Assembly: GCA_027593305.1 (NCBI GenBank)
Contig: JAQCJA010000066.1
Location: 1-13,974, forward strand
Direction of reading: 5' to 3'
Source: a bacterium
GTDB lineage: Bacteria; Latescibacterota; UBA2968; UBA8231
DNA: 13,974 nt
Shown here: positions 1 to 6,769 of the stretch, one piece after another
How the letters are laid out: each line of letters begins with the position of its first letter
How positions within the stretch are numbered: position 1 is the stretch's first letter
Made by a program: the position numbers and the translations under genes
Notes under the pieces: generated by a model
The model's database searches: none
What the model was told of the DNA's origin: nothing
Seen by the model: the letters and a program-made list of their open reading frames with translations, nothing else

Positions 1-1
1 G

Positions 2-736
2 CAGGACGACGCCAAGGAGCTCTTCGGACAGGTCGACCAGGCGATGGCCGGCTTCGAAATGCCCCGCGGCTACCGCTGGGACAAGGGCGCCCGTTACGTG
101 CGCATCGAGCGCCAGGACGAAACGCAGATGTTCGCTCTGGTGCTGTCGGTGACCTTCGTGTTTCTGCTGATGGGTGTGCTCTTCGAGTCCTTCATCCTGC
201 CGCTGTCCGTCATCATCGCCATCCCCTTTTCATTTCTGGGGGTCTACTGGACGCTGTACTTGACGAACACTCCGTTTGATATGCTCTCCGGCATCGGCAC
301 GGTGATCCTCGTTGGTGTCGTCGTCAACAACGCCATCGTGCTCATCGATATGGCCAATCGCCTGCGCGCCAATGGTGTGGAGCGCTTCGAGGCCCTTGTC
401 GAAGCCGGGACGCACCGTTTCCGACCCATCCTCATGACGACTTTTACGACGGTCTTCGGTCTGCTGCCGATGGCTGTGGGCAACGCCAAGATGATCGGCA
501 TGCCCTACGCCCCGCTGGGACGGACGATGATGGGGGGACTGCTTGCGTCCACGGTGCTGACGCTGGTGATCGTGCCCCTGTTCTACACGTACTTCGATGA
601 TCTGAGGCTGCTCTTTCAGCGCCTGCTGGTGGCGGCGCTCTCGCGCCCTGTTGCGACTGCGCCGACACCCATTTTCCCAGGCCCGGTGGCAGGCCCGGTG
701 GCAGCAGGCCCCGCGGGCGGCGCAAAGACCTCATAG
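2..736 (+). CDS. RND (HAE1-type) efflux permease, C-terminal part
   Basis: This is the 3' end of an inner-membrane resistance-nodulation-division permease, a proton-driven pump that exports drugs or other small molecules through a tripartite complex with a periplasmic adaptor and an outer-membrane channel. The reading frame is open from base 2, so most of the gene (about 1000 codons in the family) lies to the left. Five hydrophobic segments are visible and correspond to the last five membrane helices. Family-typical strings are present: LFESFILPLSVIIAIP, NNAIVLIDMANRLR, and RFRPILMTTFTT followed by GLLPMA. After the last helix the protein has a Pro/Gly/Ala-rich tail (PTPIFPGPVAGPVAAGPAGG) coded by a short tandem repeat. 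The gene overlaps the convergent glycosyltransferase gene by 121 bp. Substrate specificity cannot be read from this part. Confidence 0.93.
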   Translation, partial: QDDAKELFGQVDQAMAGFEMPRGYRWDKGARYVRIERQDETQMFALVLSVTFVFLLMGVLFESFILPLSVIIAIPFSFLGVYWTLYLTNTPFDMLSGIGTVILVGVVVNNAIVLIDMANRLRANGVERFEALVEAGTHRFRPILMTTFTTVFGLLPMAVGNAKMIGMPYAPLGRTMMGGLLASTVLTLVIVPLFYTYFDDLRLLFQRLLVAALSRPVATAPTPIFPGPVAGPVAAGPAGGAKTS

Positions 737-2211
737 GCCATGGGCTCGCAGCCGGCACTGCGGCGCACAATCACGTCCTGACGGGCACCGACACCAGGTG
801 GCTGCTGCCCGATCCTTGCCAGATGCAGCGTCGCCTGCTCCGGCGCCGCCGCCAGTCGAACAAAGCGCGGATCTCCAGGCAGGGCCACCGCATCCACAAG
901 GTGGGCGTAGCGGGCGATGCCAAAGGCCAGGCCATACTCCGAACTGGCGATCGTCGCAGGAACCCGCACGTTCTGACGACGGATCATTTCGTCCACCTCC
1001 CGTCCGAAGGCTTCCCAGCCATGATACTCGCACACGCGTTCGGTCCACGAGTACGTTGGTTCCCGCGGCAGATCGCGGCGTGAGACGATGGCGGTGTAGC
1101 TGTCGTTGAGTGGCTGCAGTGCCGAGCGTGACAGGCTGGCGGCAACGCCGGGCCAGCGGAGGGTCACCGCCGGCAGGGCCGCCAGCGAACCACCCAGCAC
1201 CAGCAGAACCACGACGACGCCTCGGCTGCGCAGATCGTCGGTGGCAAAGGCCAGCGGCCATAGGCCGAGGAATGCCGGCAGAATCCAGTTGCCTTTGACC
1301 TGCCCCCGGGTGAGGGCATAGAAACAGAAACATCCGACGAGCATGACACCTGGCAGCCACAGATGGGCCGAGCCACGCCACTGGTGCCGCAAGGACCAGG
1401 CGCCGCGATACAAAATGAACAACAGCACCGGTGAAACGTAGACCAGCGGCGCCGCGACAAACAGCAGCAGCCGCAGAGGCATCGACGCCGGGGCGACGGC
1501 CGATAACGTACTCAGTGAAGCTGGCAGCAGGAAACCGGTGCTGAGCAGGTCGAACAGGAGCGGGGATGAGCACAGGACAAAGACCACACCCGCCCGCAAC
1601 AGCGGGCGGCGCCGACCGTGCAGCGCCAACCACAGCAGCCAGGTGAACAGCCCTGCAGCCAGCACGAGGCCGCTGTACTTGCTCAACGCCGCCAATCCGG
1701 CAGCGGCGCCGGCCACCGACCACCAGCGGTCGTCTTCACCACGAGTGGCACGTTCACTGCAGACGAGTACTGCCAGCCAGGCCGGTACGAGCATGCCATC
1801 CGGATGCAGAAATGATCCCGTGTGCCAGATCCAGTGGGAGGTGGCGAAGGCTGCCACTGCCAGCGCGCTGCGCGAGGATGACAGGCCGCGCAGCCGGCAC
1901 AGGTGGTGGAGGAGGAGGGCGGAAAAAACGCTGGCCGCGATGAAAGGCAGACGCAGGATCAGGTCCACCCCCGGCCACACAGCATCAGCGACAGCAATCA
2001 CGACAAAAGGCAACCAGGCATAGGAGGCGTCCAGATGCTGGCTCCAGTACCAGTAGGCCGCTTCATCCTTGCCAAGATCGACACCGGTGACCAGCAGAGT
2101 TCGCACGACAGCCCAGAGCAACAGCCAGATCAGCAGGGACCGGTGGTCGGATGCGGCCTGATTGACGCTCCGGAAAGCCCCGGTTACATTCCCAAACAAG
2201 TTGCGGATCAC
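616..2211 (-). CDS. GT39-family (ArnT/PMT-like) membrane glycosyltransferase
   Basis: This is an integral membrane glycosyltransferase of the GT39/ArnT-like superfamily. Such enzymes move a sugar from a polyprenyl-phosphate carrier to a lipid or protein on the periplasmic face. From the chosen start it is about 531 residues, normal for the family. The first hydrophobic helix (residues 26-42) is followed by the acidic first-loop motif GVDLGKDEAAYWYW, with D49-E50 as the expected catalytic/metal acidic pair. About ten further hydrophobic segments and a soluble C-terminal domain (about residues 385-531) follow. The open frame extends far upstream across clpP, but that part is antisense shadow. 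The first sensible start is GTG at 2211 (TTG at 2199 is the alternative), and neither has a clear ribosome site. The tail is Gly/Pro/Ala-rich where it overlaps the RND gene. Donor and acceptor are unknown. Confidence 0.85.
   Translation of the reverse strand: MIRNLFGNVTGAFRSVNQAASDHRSLLIWLLLWAVVRTLLVTGVDLGKDEAAYWYWSQHLDASYAWLPFVVIAVADAVWPGVDLILRLPFIAASVFSALLLHHLCRLRGLSSSRSALAVAAFATSHWIWHTGSFLHPDGMLVPAWLAVLVCSERATRGEDDRWWSVAGAAAGLAALSKYSGLVLAAGLFTWLLWLALHGRRRPLLRAGVVFVLCSSPLLFDLLSTGFLLPASLSTLSAVAPASMPLRLLLFVAAPLVYVSPVLLFILYRGAWSLRHQWRGSAHLWLPGVMLVGCFCFYALTRGQVKGNWILPAFLGLWPLAFATDDLRSRGVVVVLLVLGGSLAALPAVTLRWPGVAASLSRSALQPLNDSYTAIVSRRDLPREPTYSWTERVCEYHGWEAFGREVDEMIRRQNVRVPATIASSEYGLAFGIARYAHLVDAVALPGDPRFVRLAAAPEQATLHLARIGQQPPGVGARQDVIVRRSAGCEPMAYEVFAPPAGPAATGPATGPGKMGVGAVATGRESAATSRR
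679..702. repeat. 12-bp direct tandem repeat (2 copies) in overlapping gene tails
   Basis: The unit AGGCCCGGTGGC occurs twice head to tail and is followed by a diverged GC-rich continuation. It lies inside the 121-bp region where the RND permease and the convergent glycosyltransferase both code. On the plus strand it yields the repeated Gly-Pro-Val-Ala tail. On the minus strand it yields the repeated Ala-Thr-Gly-Pro tail. Replication slippage here would lengthen both proteins at once. Confidence 0.8.
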
Positions 2212-2220
2212 GTCAGAAAG

Positions 2221-2240
2221 AGCTGAGAGAGCTGAGAGAG
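2221..2240. repeat. 9-bp tandem repeat just before clpP start
   Basis: AGCTGAGAG is present twice (2221-2229, 2230-2238) and continues AG to 2240, directly in front of the clpP ATG at 2242. It supplies the only purine-rich stretch available as a ribosome site for that start (GAGAG). It lies in the 30-bp gap between the divergent glycosyltransferase and clpP starts. Confidence 0.75.
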
Positions 2241-2241
2241 C

Positions 2242-2850
2242 ATGGCAGAAGAGGACAAGGAAAAGGACGAGGGGATGCTCAAGGAGTTCACCGAGCGCAA
2301 TATCGAGCATTCTCTGCTGAAGGCCAGGAAGATCTTCCTCTGGTCGCAGGTGGATGACGATTCGGCCAAGGCCGTTGTCACGCGACTCCTGTCGCTGGAT
2401 GCGCAGGAGCCCGGGAAAGAGATCGTGCTCTACATCAACAGCCCCGGCGGTTCCGTCAGCGACGGACTCGCCATCTATGATGCAATGCAGGCGGTCAGTT
2501 CGCCCGTGTCCACGGTATGCACCGGGTTGGCGGCGAGTATGGGGGCCGTGCTGCTTGCCGGAGGCCACGTGGGTCGGCGGTTCACCTGGTCCCACGCGCG
2601 CATCATGATCCACCAGCCGCTCATTATGGGCACCATCACGGGACGGGCCACAGATCTCGACATCCACGCCCGCGAGATGCTGCGCACGCGCGAGGAGATC
2701 AATCGTTTGCTGTCGATCCACACCGGTCAGGATATTGAGAAAATCGCCAAGGACACGGATCGTGACTACTACATGTCGCCATCCGAGGCCAAGGAATACG
2801 GTCTCATCGACGATGTGCTGACGACAACGACGCTGCCACCCATGCCGTAG
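2242..2850 (+). CDS. clpP: ATP-dependent Clp protease proteolytic subunit (ClpP paralogue)
   Basis: This is a serine peptidase of family S14. ClpP forms tetradecameric barrels that degrade proteins fed by ClpX or ClpA-type unfoldases in the cytoplasm. The 202-residue product has the complete triad: S99 in GLAASMGAVLL, H124 in IMIHQP, and D175 in DTDRDYYMS. The YINSPGGSVSDGLAIYD oligomer core is intact. The N-terminus is charged (MAEEDKEKDEG) and, unlike classical ClpP, lacks the IPMV-type axial-loop start. In that respect it looks like the divergent ClpP branch exemplified by chlamydial ClpP1, so a second clpP may exist elsewhere. The ATG at 2242 has only a weak GAGAG ribosome site; ATG 2275 (M12) has a better purine run upstream and would give 191 residues. 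No clpX neighbour is present, and the gene ends at a strong terminator. Confidence 0.95.
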   Translation: MAEEDKEKDEGMLKEFTERNIEHSLLKARKIFLWSQVDDDSAKAVVTRLLSLDAQEPGKEIVLYINSPGGSVSDGLAIYDAMQAVSSPVSTVCTGLAASMGAVLLAGGHVGRRFTWSHARIMIHQPLIMGTITGRATDLDIHAREMLRTREEINRLLSIHTGQDIEKIAKDTDRDYYMSPSEAKEYGLIDDVLTTTTLPPMP

Positions 2851-2887
2851 AGAGGTCTGCCGGGCAACCGGCGGCGCCACAGTTCGA

Positions 2888-2921
2888 AACGCCGCTTCCC
2901 CCTCGGAGGCGGCGTTTTTTT
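2888..2921 (+). terminator. Intrinsic terminator after clpP
   Basis: A 12-bp stem (2888-2899 pairing with 2905-2916, one G-T wobble) closes a 5-base loop (2900-2904) and is followed by a run of seven T from 2915 to 2921. It lies 37 bp after the clpP stop and 7 bp before the fpg stop on the other strand. Read from the minus strand the same stem is followed by only three T, so it is a weaker terminator for fpg. Confidence 0.9.
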
Positions 2922-2927
2922 GCGGCC

Positions 2928-3749
2928 TCAGTGCTGGCAGGTCGTGCAGTAGAAGGTGCTGCGGCCGGAGAGGACTTTGTTGGCGATGGGCTTGTCGCAG
3001 ACGATACAGCCCTCGCCGGCACGCCCGTATACGGCCAGCTCCTGCTGGAAGCGGCCGCCGTCACCCGAGCCGAGATAATCGTTGATCGTGGTGCCGCCGC
3101 GATCGATGGAGCGCTGCAGCACCTGCTTGATCTCCGCCACCAGGCGCGCCATGCGTGGCCGTGAGATCCGCCCTGCAGGGGTCGTCGGGCGGATGCGGGC
3201 GGCGAAGAGGGATTCACTCGCGTAGATGTTGCCGACACCGACGACGATGTGGCCATCCAGCAACAGGCTCTTGATTGGCCGGCTGCGGCCCTGACAGGCT
3301 GTCAGCAGAAAGTCTGCGTCGAACTCAGTGGACAGGGGTTCGACGCCCAGACTCTTCAGCCATTTGCTCCGCGTCAATTGTGTCGCCGTCAGCACCTGGA
3401 ACAGGCCGAAGCGCCGGGGATCGGCATAGACCAGGGGTGGCCCCTGATCCAGGCCCAGCAGCACGTGATCATGGGCTGAAGGTTCGGCGTTGGCGCCGCT
3501 GCGGAACACGAGGTTGCCTGTCATGCCCAGGTGCACGAGCAGGGTTCGGCCCGAACTGAGAGGAAACAGCAGGAATTTGGCCCGGCGGCGGGCATCCTCA
3601 AAACGTTCGCCGACCAGAGAGTGCACGGCGGTTGGCGACAAGACCTCGCGCAAGCGCAGTCCATCCGTCCACGCGTCGGTTACCCGTCGCCCCACCAGGT
3701 GGGTCGCCATGGCACGGCATACGGTCTCGACTTCCGGCAGTTCGGGCAT
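2928..3749 (-). CDS. mutM: Formamidopyrimidine-DNA glycosylase (Fpg/MutM)
   Basis: This is a bifunctional base-excision repair enzyme that removes 8-oxoguanine and ring-opened purines and cleaves the abasic site by beta/delta elimination. At 273 residues it has the usual length. It starts MPELPEVET, giving the N-terminal proline nucleophile and catalytic E3. K58 (RRRAKFLL), H73/M76 (HLGMTG), and R112/F114 (DPRRFG) match the lesion-probing residues of the family. The helix-two-turn-helix signature VGVGNIYASESLF follows, then a C-terminal zinc finger with C248, C251, C268, C271 and the conserved R263. No clear ribosome site precedes the ATG. Instead it lies 19 nt after the stop of a truncated VOC reading frame that does have one, so fpg may be translated by reinitiation or coupling. 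It is convergent with clpP. Confidence 0.97.
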   Translation of the reverse strand: MPELPEVETVCRAMATHLVGRRVTDAWTDGLRLREVLSPTAVHSLVGERFEDARRRAKFLLFPLSSGRTLLVHLGMTGNLVFRSGANAEPSAHDHVLLGLDQGPPLVYADPRRFGLFQVLTATQLTRSKWLKSLGVEPLSTEFDADFLLTACQGRSRPIKSLLLDGHIVVGVGNIYASESLFAARIRPTTPAGRISRPRMARLVAEIKQVLQRSIDRGGTTINDYLGSGDGGRFQQELAVYGRAGEGCIVCDKPIANKVLSGRSTFYCTTCQH

Positions 3750-3768
3750 GGTCGGGCGTGGTTCCGGT

Positions 3769-3864
3769 TCAGTCGGGAGGGTTGAGAAGTTTGGTCACCG
3801 GATCCGTTGTCGCCAGAGCGCCCCAGCAGAACGTGCCTGCGGGATACTCGCTGCGTTGCGCCAT
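3769..3864 (-). pseudogene. 5' remnant of a VOC-family (glyoxalase-fold) gene
   Basis: A 31-codon frame begins MAQRSEYPAGTFCWGALATT and stops after DP plus ten further residues. The opening closely resembles the start of many VOC (vicinal oxygen chelate) proteins, whose first strand typically reads like 'GTFCW..LATTDP' before an FY/LFGW helix. Here everything after the first strand is missing, which suggests an internal or 3' deletion. An AAGGA ribosome site precedes the ATG (before 3864 on the minus strand), so the frame is probably still translated. It now sits as a leader frame immediately upstream of fpg (19-nt gap). It could instead be a genuine small leader ORF. The family assignment rests on about 20 residues from memory, without a search. 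Confidence 0.5.
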
Positions 3865-3910
3865 GGTGGTTGTCCTTTTCGTCTGCGTCTGACAGTCTGG
3901 CTGAACGCCT

Positions 3911-3939
3911 AGCATAGAGGCGCCTGTGCAGGGGGGCAA
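3911..3939 (-). promoter_or_regulatory. Candidate sigma-70-type promoter for VOC remnant/fpg
   Basis: On the minus strand TTGCCC (3939-3934) and TATGCT (3916-3911) are separated by exactly 17 bp. Each matches 4 of 6 consensus positions. Transcription would begin near 3904, about 40 nt before the ATG at 3864. It is a motif match only; in GC-rich DNA such pairs arise by chance. Confidence 0.35.
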
Positions 3940-3960
3940 GGTCGGTGTGTGCATGCCGCC

Positions 3961-3989
3961 TTGAGATCCAACGGGGCCGCCGTTACATT
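3961..3989 (+). promoter_or_regulatory. Candidate sigma-70-type promoter for the DUF5069 operon
   Basis: TTGAGA (3961-3966, 5/6) and TACATT (3984-3989, 4/6) are 17 bp apart. The start point would be near 3996, leaving a leader of about 39 nt that carries the AAGGAG ribosome site before the ATG at 4035. It is divergent from, and does not overlap, the minus-strand candidate. Confidence 0.35.
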
Positions 3990-4034
3990 CGCGCCACACT
4001 GTGATGCAGACCTGCGAAAAGGAGTGCCTGAACG

Positions 4035-5336
4035 ATGGACCTGACCCGACAGCCACCTCGTCGCCCCTCGAATGCCGGCATTGCCGGCATCGTCGGATTG
4101 GCGCGTATGACCGACAAAGCGCGAGGCCACAACGCCGAGTTGATCGGCGAGTATAAGTACGGCGATGATTCCGGGCTGGACACCGAGATCCTGCAGTTGC
4201 TCGGCATCGGCCCTGAAGATTTTGCCGATGCCGTCGACCGCCTGTGGGATCGCGACCTTGCTGTCTGGGTGCTGGCCCATATGCAATGCGGTCAGGCTGA
4301 CATCGACGCCTTCAATGCAGCACAACTGGCGCGCGAGCCTTTCGACGAACTGCACCGCCAGTTGCTGGATCAACGCATCAGGAAATTCGCCCCGGGCAGC
4401 ACGGATATCACGACCGTCTTTGCCTCGATCGAGCTCGACGACTGGGGCACGTTCCGTCATGTGGATCTTACGCTACGCCCCCCGCGTACGGCCTTTCTGC
4501 GATCGGTCCTCGGTGTCGTCGGTGTCGCTCGCATGGCAGACAAGGCGCGGGCCAAGCGGGCAGGCAGGCTGGGCGCCTACAAGTACGGCAACGATTCCTT
4601 CGTCGATCGCGTCACTCTCGAATTCCTGCAGATCTCCCAGGAAGCCTTCGAAGAGGCAGCCTGGCGCAATCCGAACGATACGGAACTGGCAGAGTGGCTT
4701 GCGACCCAGTCGACGGTCACAGCCAGCGCCGCGAGTGTCTTCAACGAGTGGCTCACGGGACGCGGCCTGCGCACGCCGGATATCGCTGAAACCTTCCGGG
4801 CACGACGTGACGAAGTCTGCCCGGATCGCCCGGAGGTGACGACGTACTTCGAACTGATGGACATCGACGACGAGAATTCCTTCGGCATCGTGGACCTGAG
4901 CCGCAGGCCGCCCCGCAGTCCCTTTGATAACACCCTCGGCGGTGCCTACGGGCTGGCGCGCATGATCGACAAGGGACGGGCGCACAATGCCGGGCTCGCG
5001 GGAGCCTACTGGTTCGGTGAGGACTCGGGATTCGACCGTCGCATCCTCGAATTCCTTGGTGTCTCTCAGCAGGACTTCGCCGAGGCACTGCGGGATCAGG
5101 CGACGGATGCCGCCGTGGTTGCCTGGCTGGGGGATCGCCTGCGGGGCCGTGATGAAGAGGTCGCCACGCTCAACAGGACGCTCGTGGAACTGGCCCCGAG
5201 CAGCGACACGGGCAGTGCCTTTCTGACGGCGGGGGTGCGGGCTGCGGATCCGTCACGCAGCGATCTCGGAACGTTCATGGCCCTGACACTGCTGGACGAT
5301 CAGCTGTTCCTGGCCCGTATGCGATCGAGGGTGTAA
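4035..5336 (+). CDS. Triple DUF5069-domain protein of unknown function
   Basis: A 433-residue soluble protein made of three successive copies of a unit of about 140 residues. Each copy opens with a 'DL..RPPR' motif (residues 2-10, 144-151, 287-294). Then comes a block like GLARMxDKARxxxAGxxGxYxYGxDS (17-47, 160-188, 301-331), a 'xILEFLGIxxxDFAEA' helix, and a 'D..VAxWL' segment. The last part, about 'TTxFxxxDIDDxGTF', links to the next copy. These features match DUF5069, which normally occurs as a single-domain protein of about 150 residues; its biochemical role is not known to me. No signal peptide or membrane segment is seen, so it should be cytoplasmic. A good AAGGAG ribosome site precedes the ATG. 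The amidotransferase-like gene starts 2 bp after the stop, so the two are almost certainly co-translated. Confidence 0.85.
   Translation: MDLTRQPPRRPSNAGIAGIVGLARMTDKARGHNAELIGEYKYGDDSGLDTEILQLLGIGPEDFADAVDRLWDRDLAVWVLAHMQCGQADIDAFNAAQLAREPFDELHRQLLDQRIRKFAPGSTDITTVFASIELDDWGTFRHVDLTLRPPRTAFLRSVLGVVGVARMADKARAKRAGRLGAYKYGNDSFVDRVTLEFLQISQEAFEEAAWRNPNDTELAEWLATQSTVTASAASVFNEWLTGRGLRTPDIAETFRARRDEVCPDRPEVTTYFELMDIDDENSFGIVDLSRRPPRSPFDNTLGGAYGLARMIDKGRAHNAGLAGAYWFGEDSGFDRRILEFLGVSQQDFAEALRDQATDAAVVAWLGDRLRGRDEEVATLNRTLVELAPSSDTGSAFLTAGVRAADPSRSDLGTFMALTLLDDQLFLARMRSRV
4038..5276 (+). repeat. Three tandem protein repeats (about 142, 143 and 128 codons)
   Basis: The three DUF5069-like units cover approximately 4038-4463, 4464-4892 and 4893-5276. 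They are clearly homologous at the protein level but well diverged in DNA, which indicates old duplications. Units 1 and 3 share RGHNAxL/RAHNAGL and DDSG/EDSG with D following. Unit 2 has ARAKRAGRLGAYKYGNDS in the same place. The third unit is shortened in its linker part. Confidence 0.85.
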
Positions 5337-5338
5337 AC

Positions 5339-6046
5339 ATGGCCGGGGCAGGTCGTCCGCTCATCGGCATCACGACGTCCATTTCCACAACCGATGACGG
5401 GCGTTGGAAGCAGAACCTGGACGGGTACTATGTCGATGCTGTCGAGTGTGCCGGTGGCTGCCCGGTCATCGTGCCCATGGCAGCATCGCAGGACAGTCTG
5501 CAGCCCCTGCTGGTGCACCTCGACGGGCTCGTGATCACCGGTGGTCCAGCGATCACGGATCGGCTCGAGGGAGATCTGCCAGCAGATCTTCCACCGACGC
5601 CGATTCGTCGGACACAAGCCGATCTCTGGGCGTGGGAGGCGCTCCGGGGACGGCAACGGCCCGTTCTCGGGATCTGCTACGGCATGCAGTTCATCAACGC
5701 CCGTTTCGGCGGCAGTATCCATGCCGATGCACAGCAACGGCTCGGCGCCGCGCCACACGCTCCGTCACGCAATGGTGGCGAAGACGTGTTCCACGGAATC
5801 GACGTGACGCAGGGCAGCCTGTTGGCCGACCTCGCCGCCGGTGAGCAACGAGTCAACAGCTTTCATCTGCAGGCTGTATCCGAGGTTGGCCAAGGACTGC
5901 GTGTCAGTGCCCGCAGCACGGACGGCCTCGTCGAGGCGATCGAGACAGCAGATGGCCAGACGCTGGGCGTGCAGTTTCACCCCGAGCGTATGGGGGATTG
6001 CTGGTCGAGTCTGTTCCAGCATCTGGTGCAGCGAGCCGGCTGCTGA
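5339..6046 (+). CDS. PuuD-like gamma-glutamyl hydrolase (class I GATase fold, C26)
   Basis: A 235-residue protein of the peptidase C26/class I glutamine amidotransferase-like superfamily. Relatives hydrolyse gamma-glutamyl amide bonds, for example gamma-glutamyl-GABA in putrescine breakdown. The catalytic cysteine is C113 in GICYGMQFINARFGG, and the His/Glu pair is H214/E216 in VQFHPER. Other family signs are the LIGITTS start, YVDAVECAGGCPVIVP, DGLVITGGP, and VNSFHLQAV, the last typical of the PuuD side of the family. The triad is intact, so it should be active. It begins 2 bp after the triple-DUF5069 gene, with a GAGGG-like ribosome site inside that gene's end, so the two form an operon. 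No polyamine genes are nearby and the real substrate is unknown. It is convergent with the phosphatase gene, with a 21-bp gap. Confidence 0.9.
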   Translation: MAGAGRPLIGITTSISTTDDGRWKQNLDGYYVDAVECAGGCPVIVPMAASQDSLQPLLVHLDGLVITGGPAITDRLEGDLPADLPPTPIRRTQADLWAWEALRGRQRPVLGICYGMQFINARFGGSIHADAQQRLGAAPHAPSRNGGEDVFHGIDVTQGSLLADLAAGEQRVNSFHLQAVSEVGQGLRVSARSTDGLVEAIETADGQTLGVQFHPERMGDCWSSLFQHLVQRAGC

Positions 6047-6067
6047 CAACGGCTTGACCCTGGCACA

Positions 6068-6766
6068 TCAGCGCCACCAGCGGCTGCCATCTGCCTGACG
6101 GCTGTTGGTCTGTACCAGGCGCTGTTCCTCCATGATCCAGGCGCTCAGGCTGCCCCCGTAGATGCAGCCCGAATCCAGGCCCAGCAGCCATGGCGGCAGA
6201 TGCTCTTCGGTGCGCCGCATGACGAGCCCCCCCGGTGCATCGTGACCAAAGACAAGAGTACGGTCCCGCATGGGTGCAATGACATCGTGCCAGCGGCGGC
6301 CGTCGATGCCATCTGCGGGCGGCCAGGTGCGGATCGTGAGAAACTCGTCGCGCGTTGTGCCGTACAGGCCTTTTTCTGGATGGATGCCGGCGTGTACCAG
6401 AACAAATCCCTCTGCCTCGATGTACAGCGGACGCTGCTCGAGCCAGGCCAGCAACTGTGCCGCCACGGAGGCCAGCCTGTCGAACGTCTGCCGTTGATTG
6501 TCGTGCTTGAAGCGCGGTTCGTTGCCGGCAGCGTGCTCGCGTAGCTGACGCAACTGGCGGTCATCATGGTTGCCCAGGACCATATCGGCCCGCGTTGCAC
6601 CGATCAGTTCCCACACCCGCATCGGGTCGGGACCGCGGGTGAAAGCATCTCCGGTCAACAACAGTCGATCACGACCGCCGCGAAAGACGACGGCATCCAG
6701 GGTCTCTTCGAATTCGGCGGCACAGCCGTGGATGTCGCCAATGAAGATCGTTCGCTCGTACGGCAA
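6068..6766 (-). CDS. Calcineurin-like metallophosphatase (ApaH/PrpE-like)
   Basis: A cytoplasmic metal-dependent phosphoesterase of about 232 residues. Numbering from a TTG start, the dinuclear-metal motifs are D11/H13 (GDIHG), D40 with R44 (GDAFTRGPD), N66-H67-D68 (GNHDD), H125 (LVHAGIHP) and H175 (VFGHDA). The usual 'GDLVDRGPD' aspartate is Thr here, a variant also present in some family members. Relatives act on diadenosine tetraphosphate or phosphoproteins; the substrate cannot be chosen from sequence. An in-frame ATG exists upstream (6868), but it lies inside the divergent radical SAM gene. TTG at 6766-6764 is preceded by a strong GAGGAGGAG ribosome site (6773-6781, spacing 6), and the motif-bearing core starts just after it, so TTG is preferred. 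Confidence 0.9.
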   Translation of the reverse strand: MPYERTIFIGDIHGCAAEFEETLDAVVFRGGRDRLLLTGDAFTRGPDPMRVWELIGATRADMVLGNHDDRQLRQLREHAAGNEPRFKHDNQRQTFDRLASVAAQLLAWLEQRPLYIEAEGFVLVHAGIHPEKGLYGTTRDEFLTIRTWPPADGIDGRRWHDVIAPMRDRTLVFGHDAPGGLVMRRTEEHLPPWLLGLDSGCIYGGSLSAWIMEEQRLVQTNSRQADGSRWWR

Positions 6767-6769
6767 GCG

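Larger units (their letters stand above)
3865..4034. other. Divergent intergenic region between fpg leader and DUF5069 operon
   Basis: This 170-bp stretch holds no credible gene. It contains the start signals of two divergent units: a minus-strand promoter candidate near 3911-3939, a plus-strand candidate near 3961-3989, and the AAGGAG ribosome site about 11 nt before the ATG at 4035. A small stem (CGCCT...AGGCG around 3907-3922) lacks a T-run and is not a terminator. Confidence 0.6.

Noticed and set aside
2212..2880. Upstream extension of the glycosyltransferase frame to an ATG at 2880
   Set aside because: It is antisense to clpP over its whole length, has no membrane or family signal, and crosses the clpP coding region whose triad is unambiguous.
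3906..3922. Small stem CGCCT/AGGCG as a terminator
   Set aside because: Only 5 bp of stem, no T-run on either side, and it overlaps a promoter candidate.
6047..6067. Terminator between the convergent hydrolase and phosphatase genes
   Set aside because: Only 21 bp, with no stable stem and no T-run.
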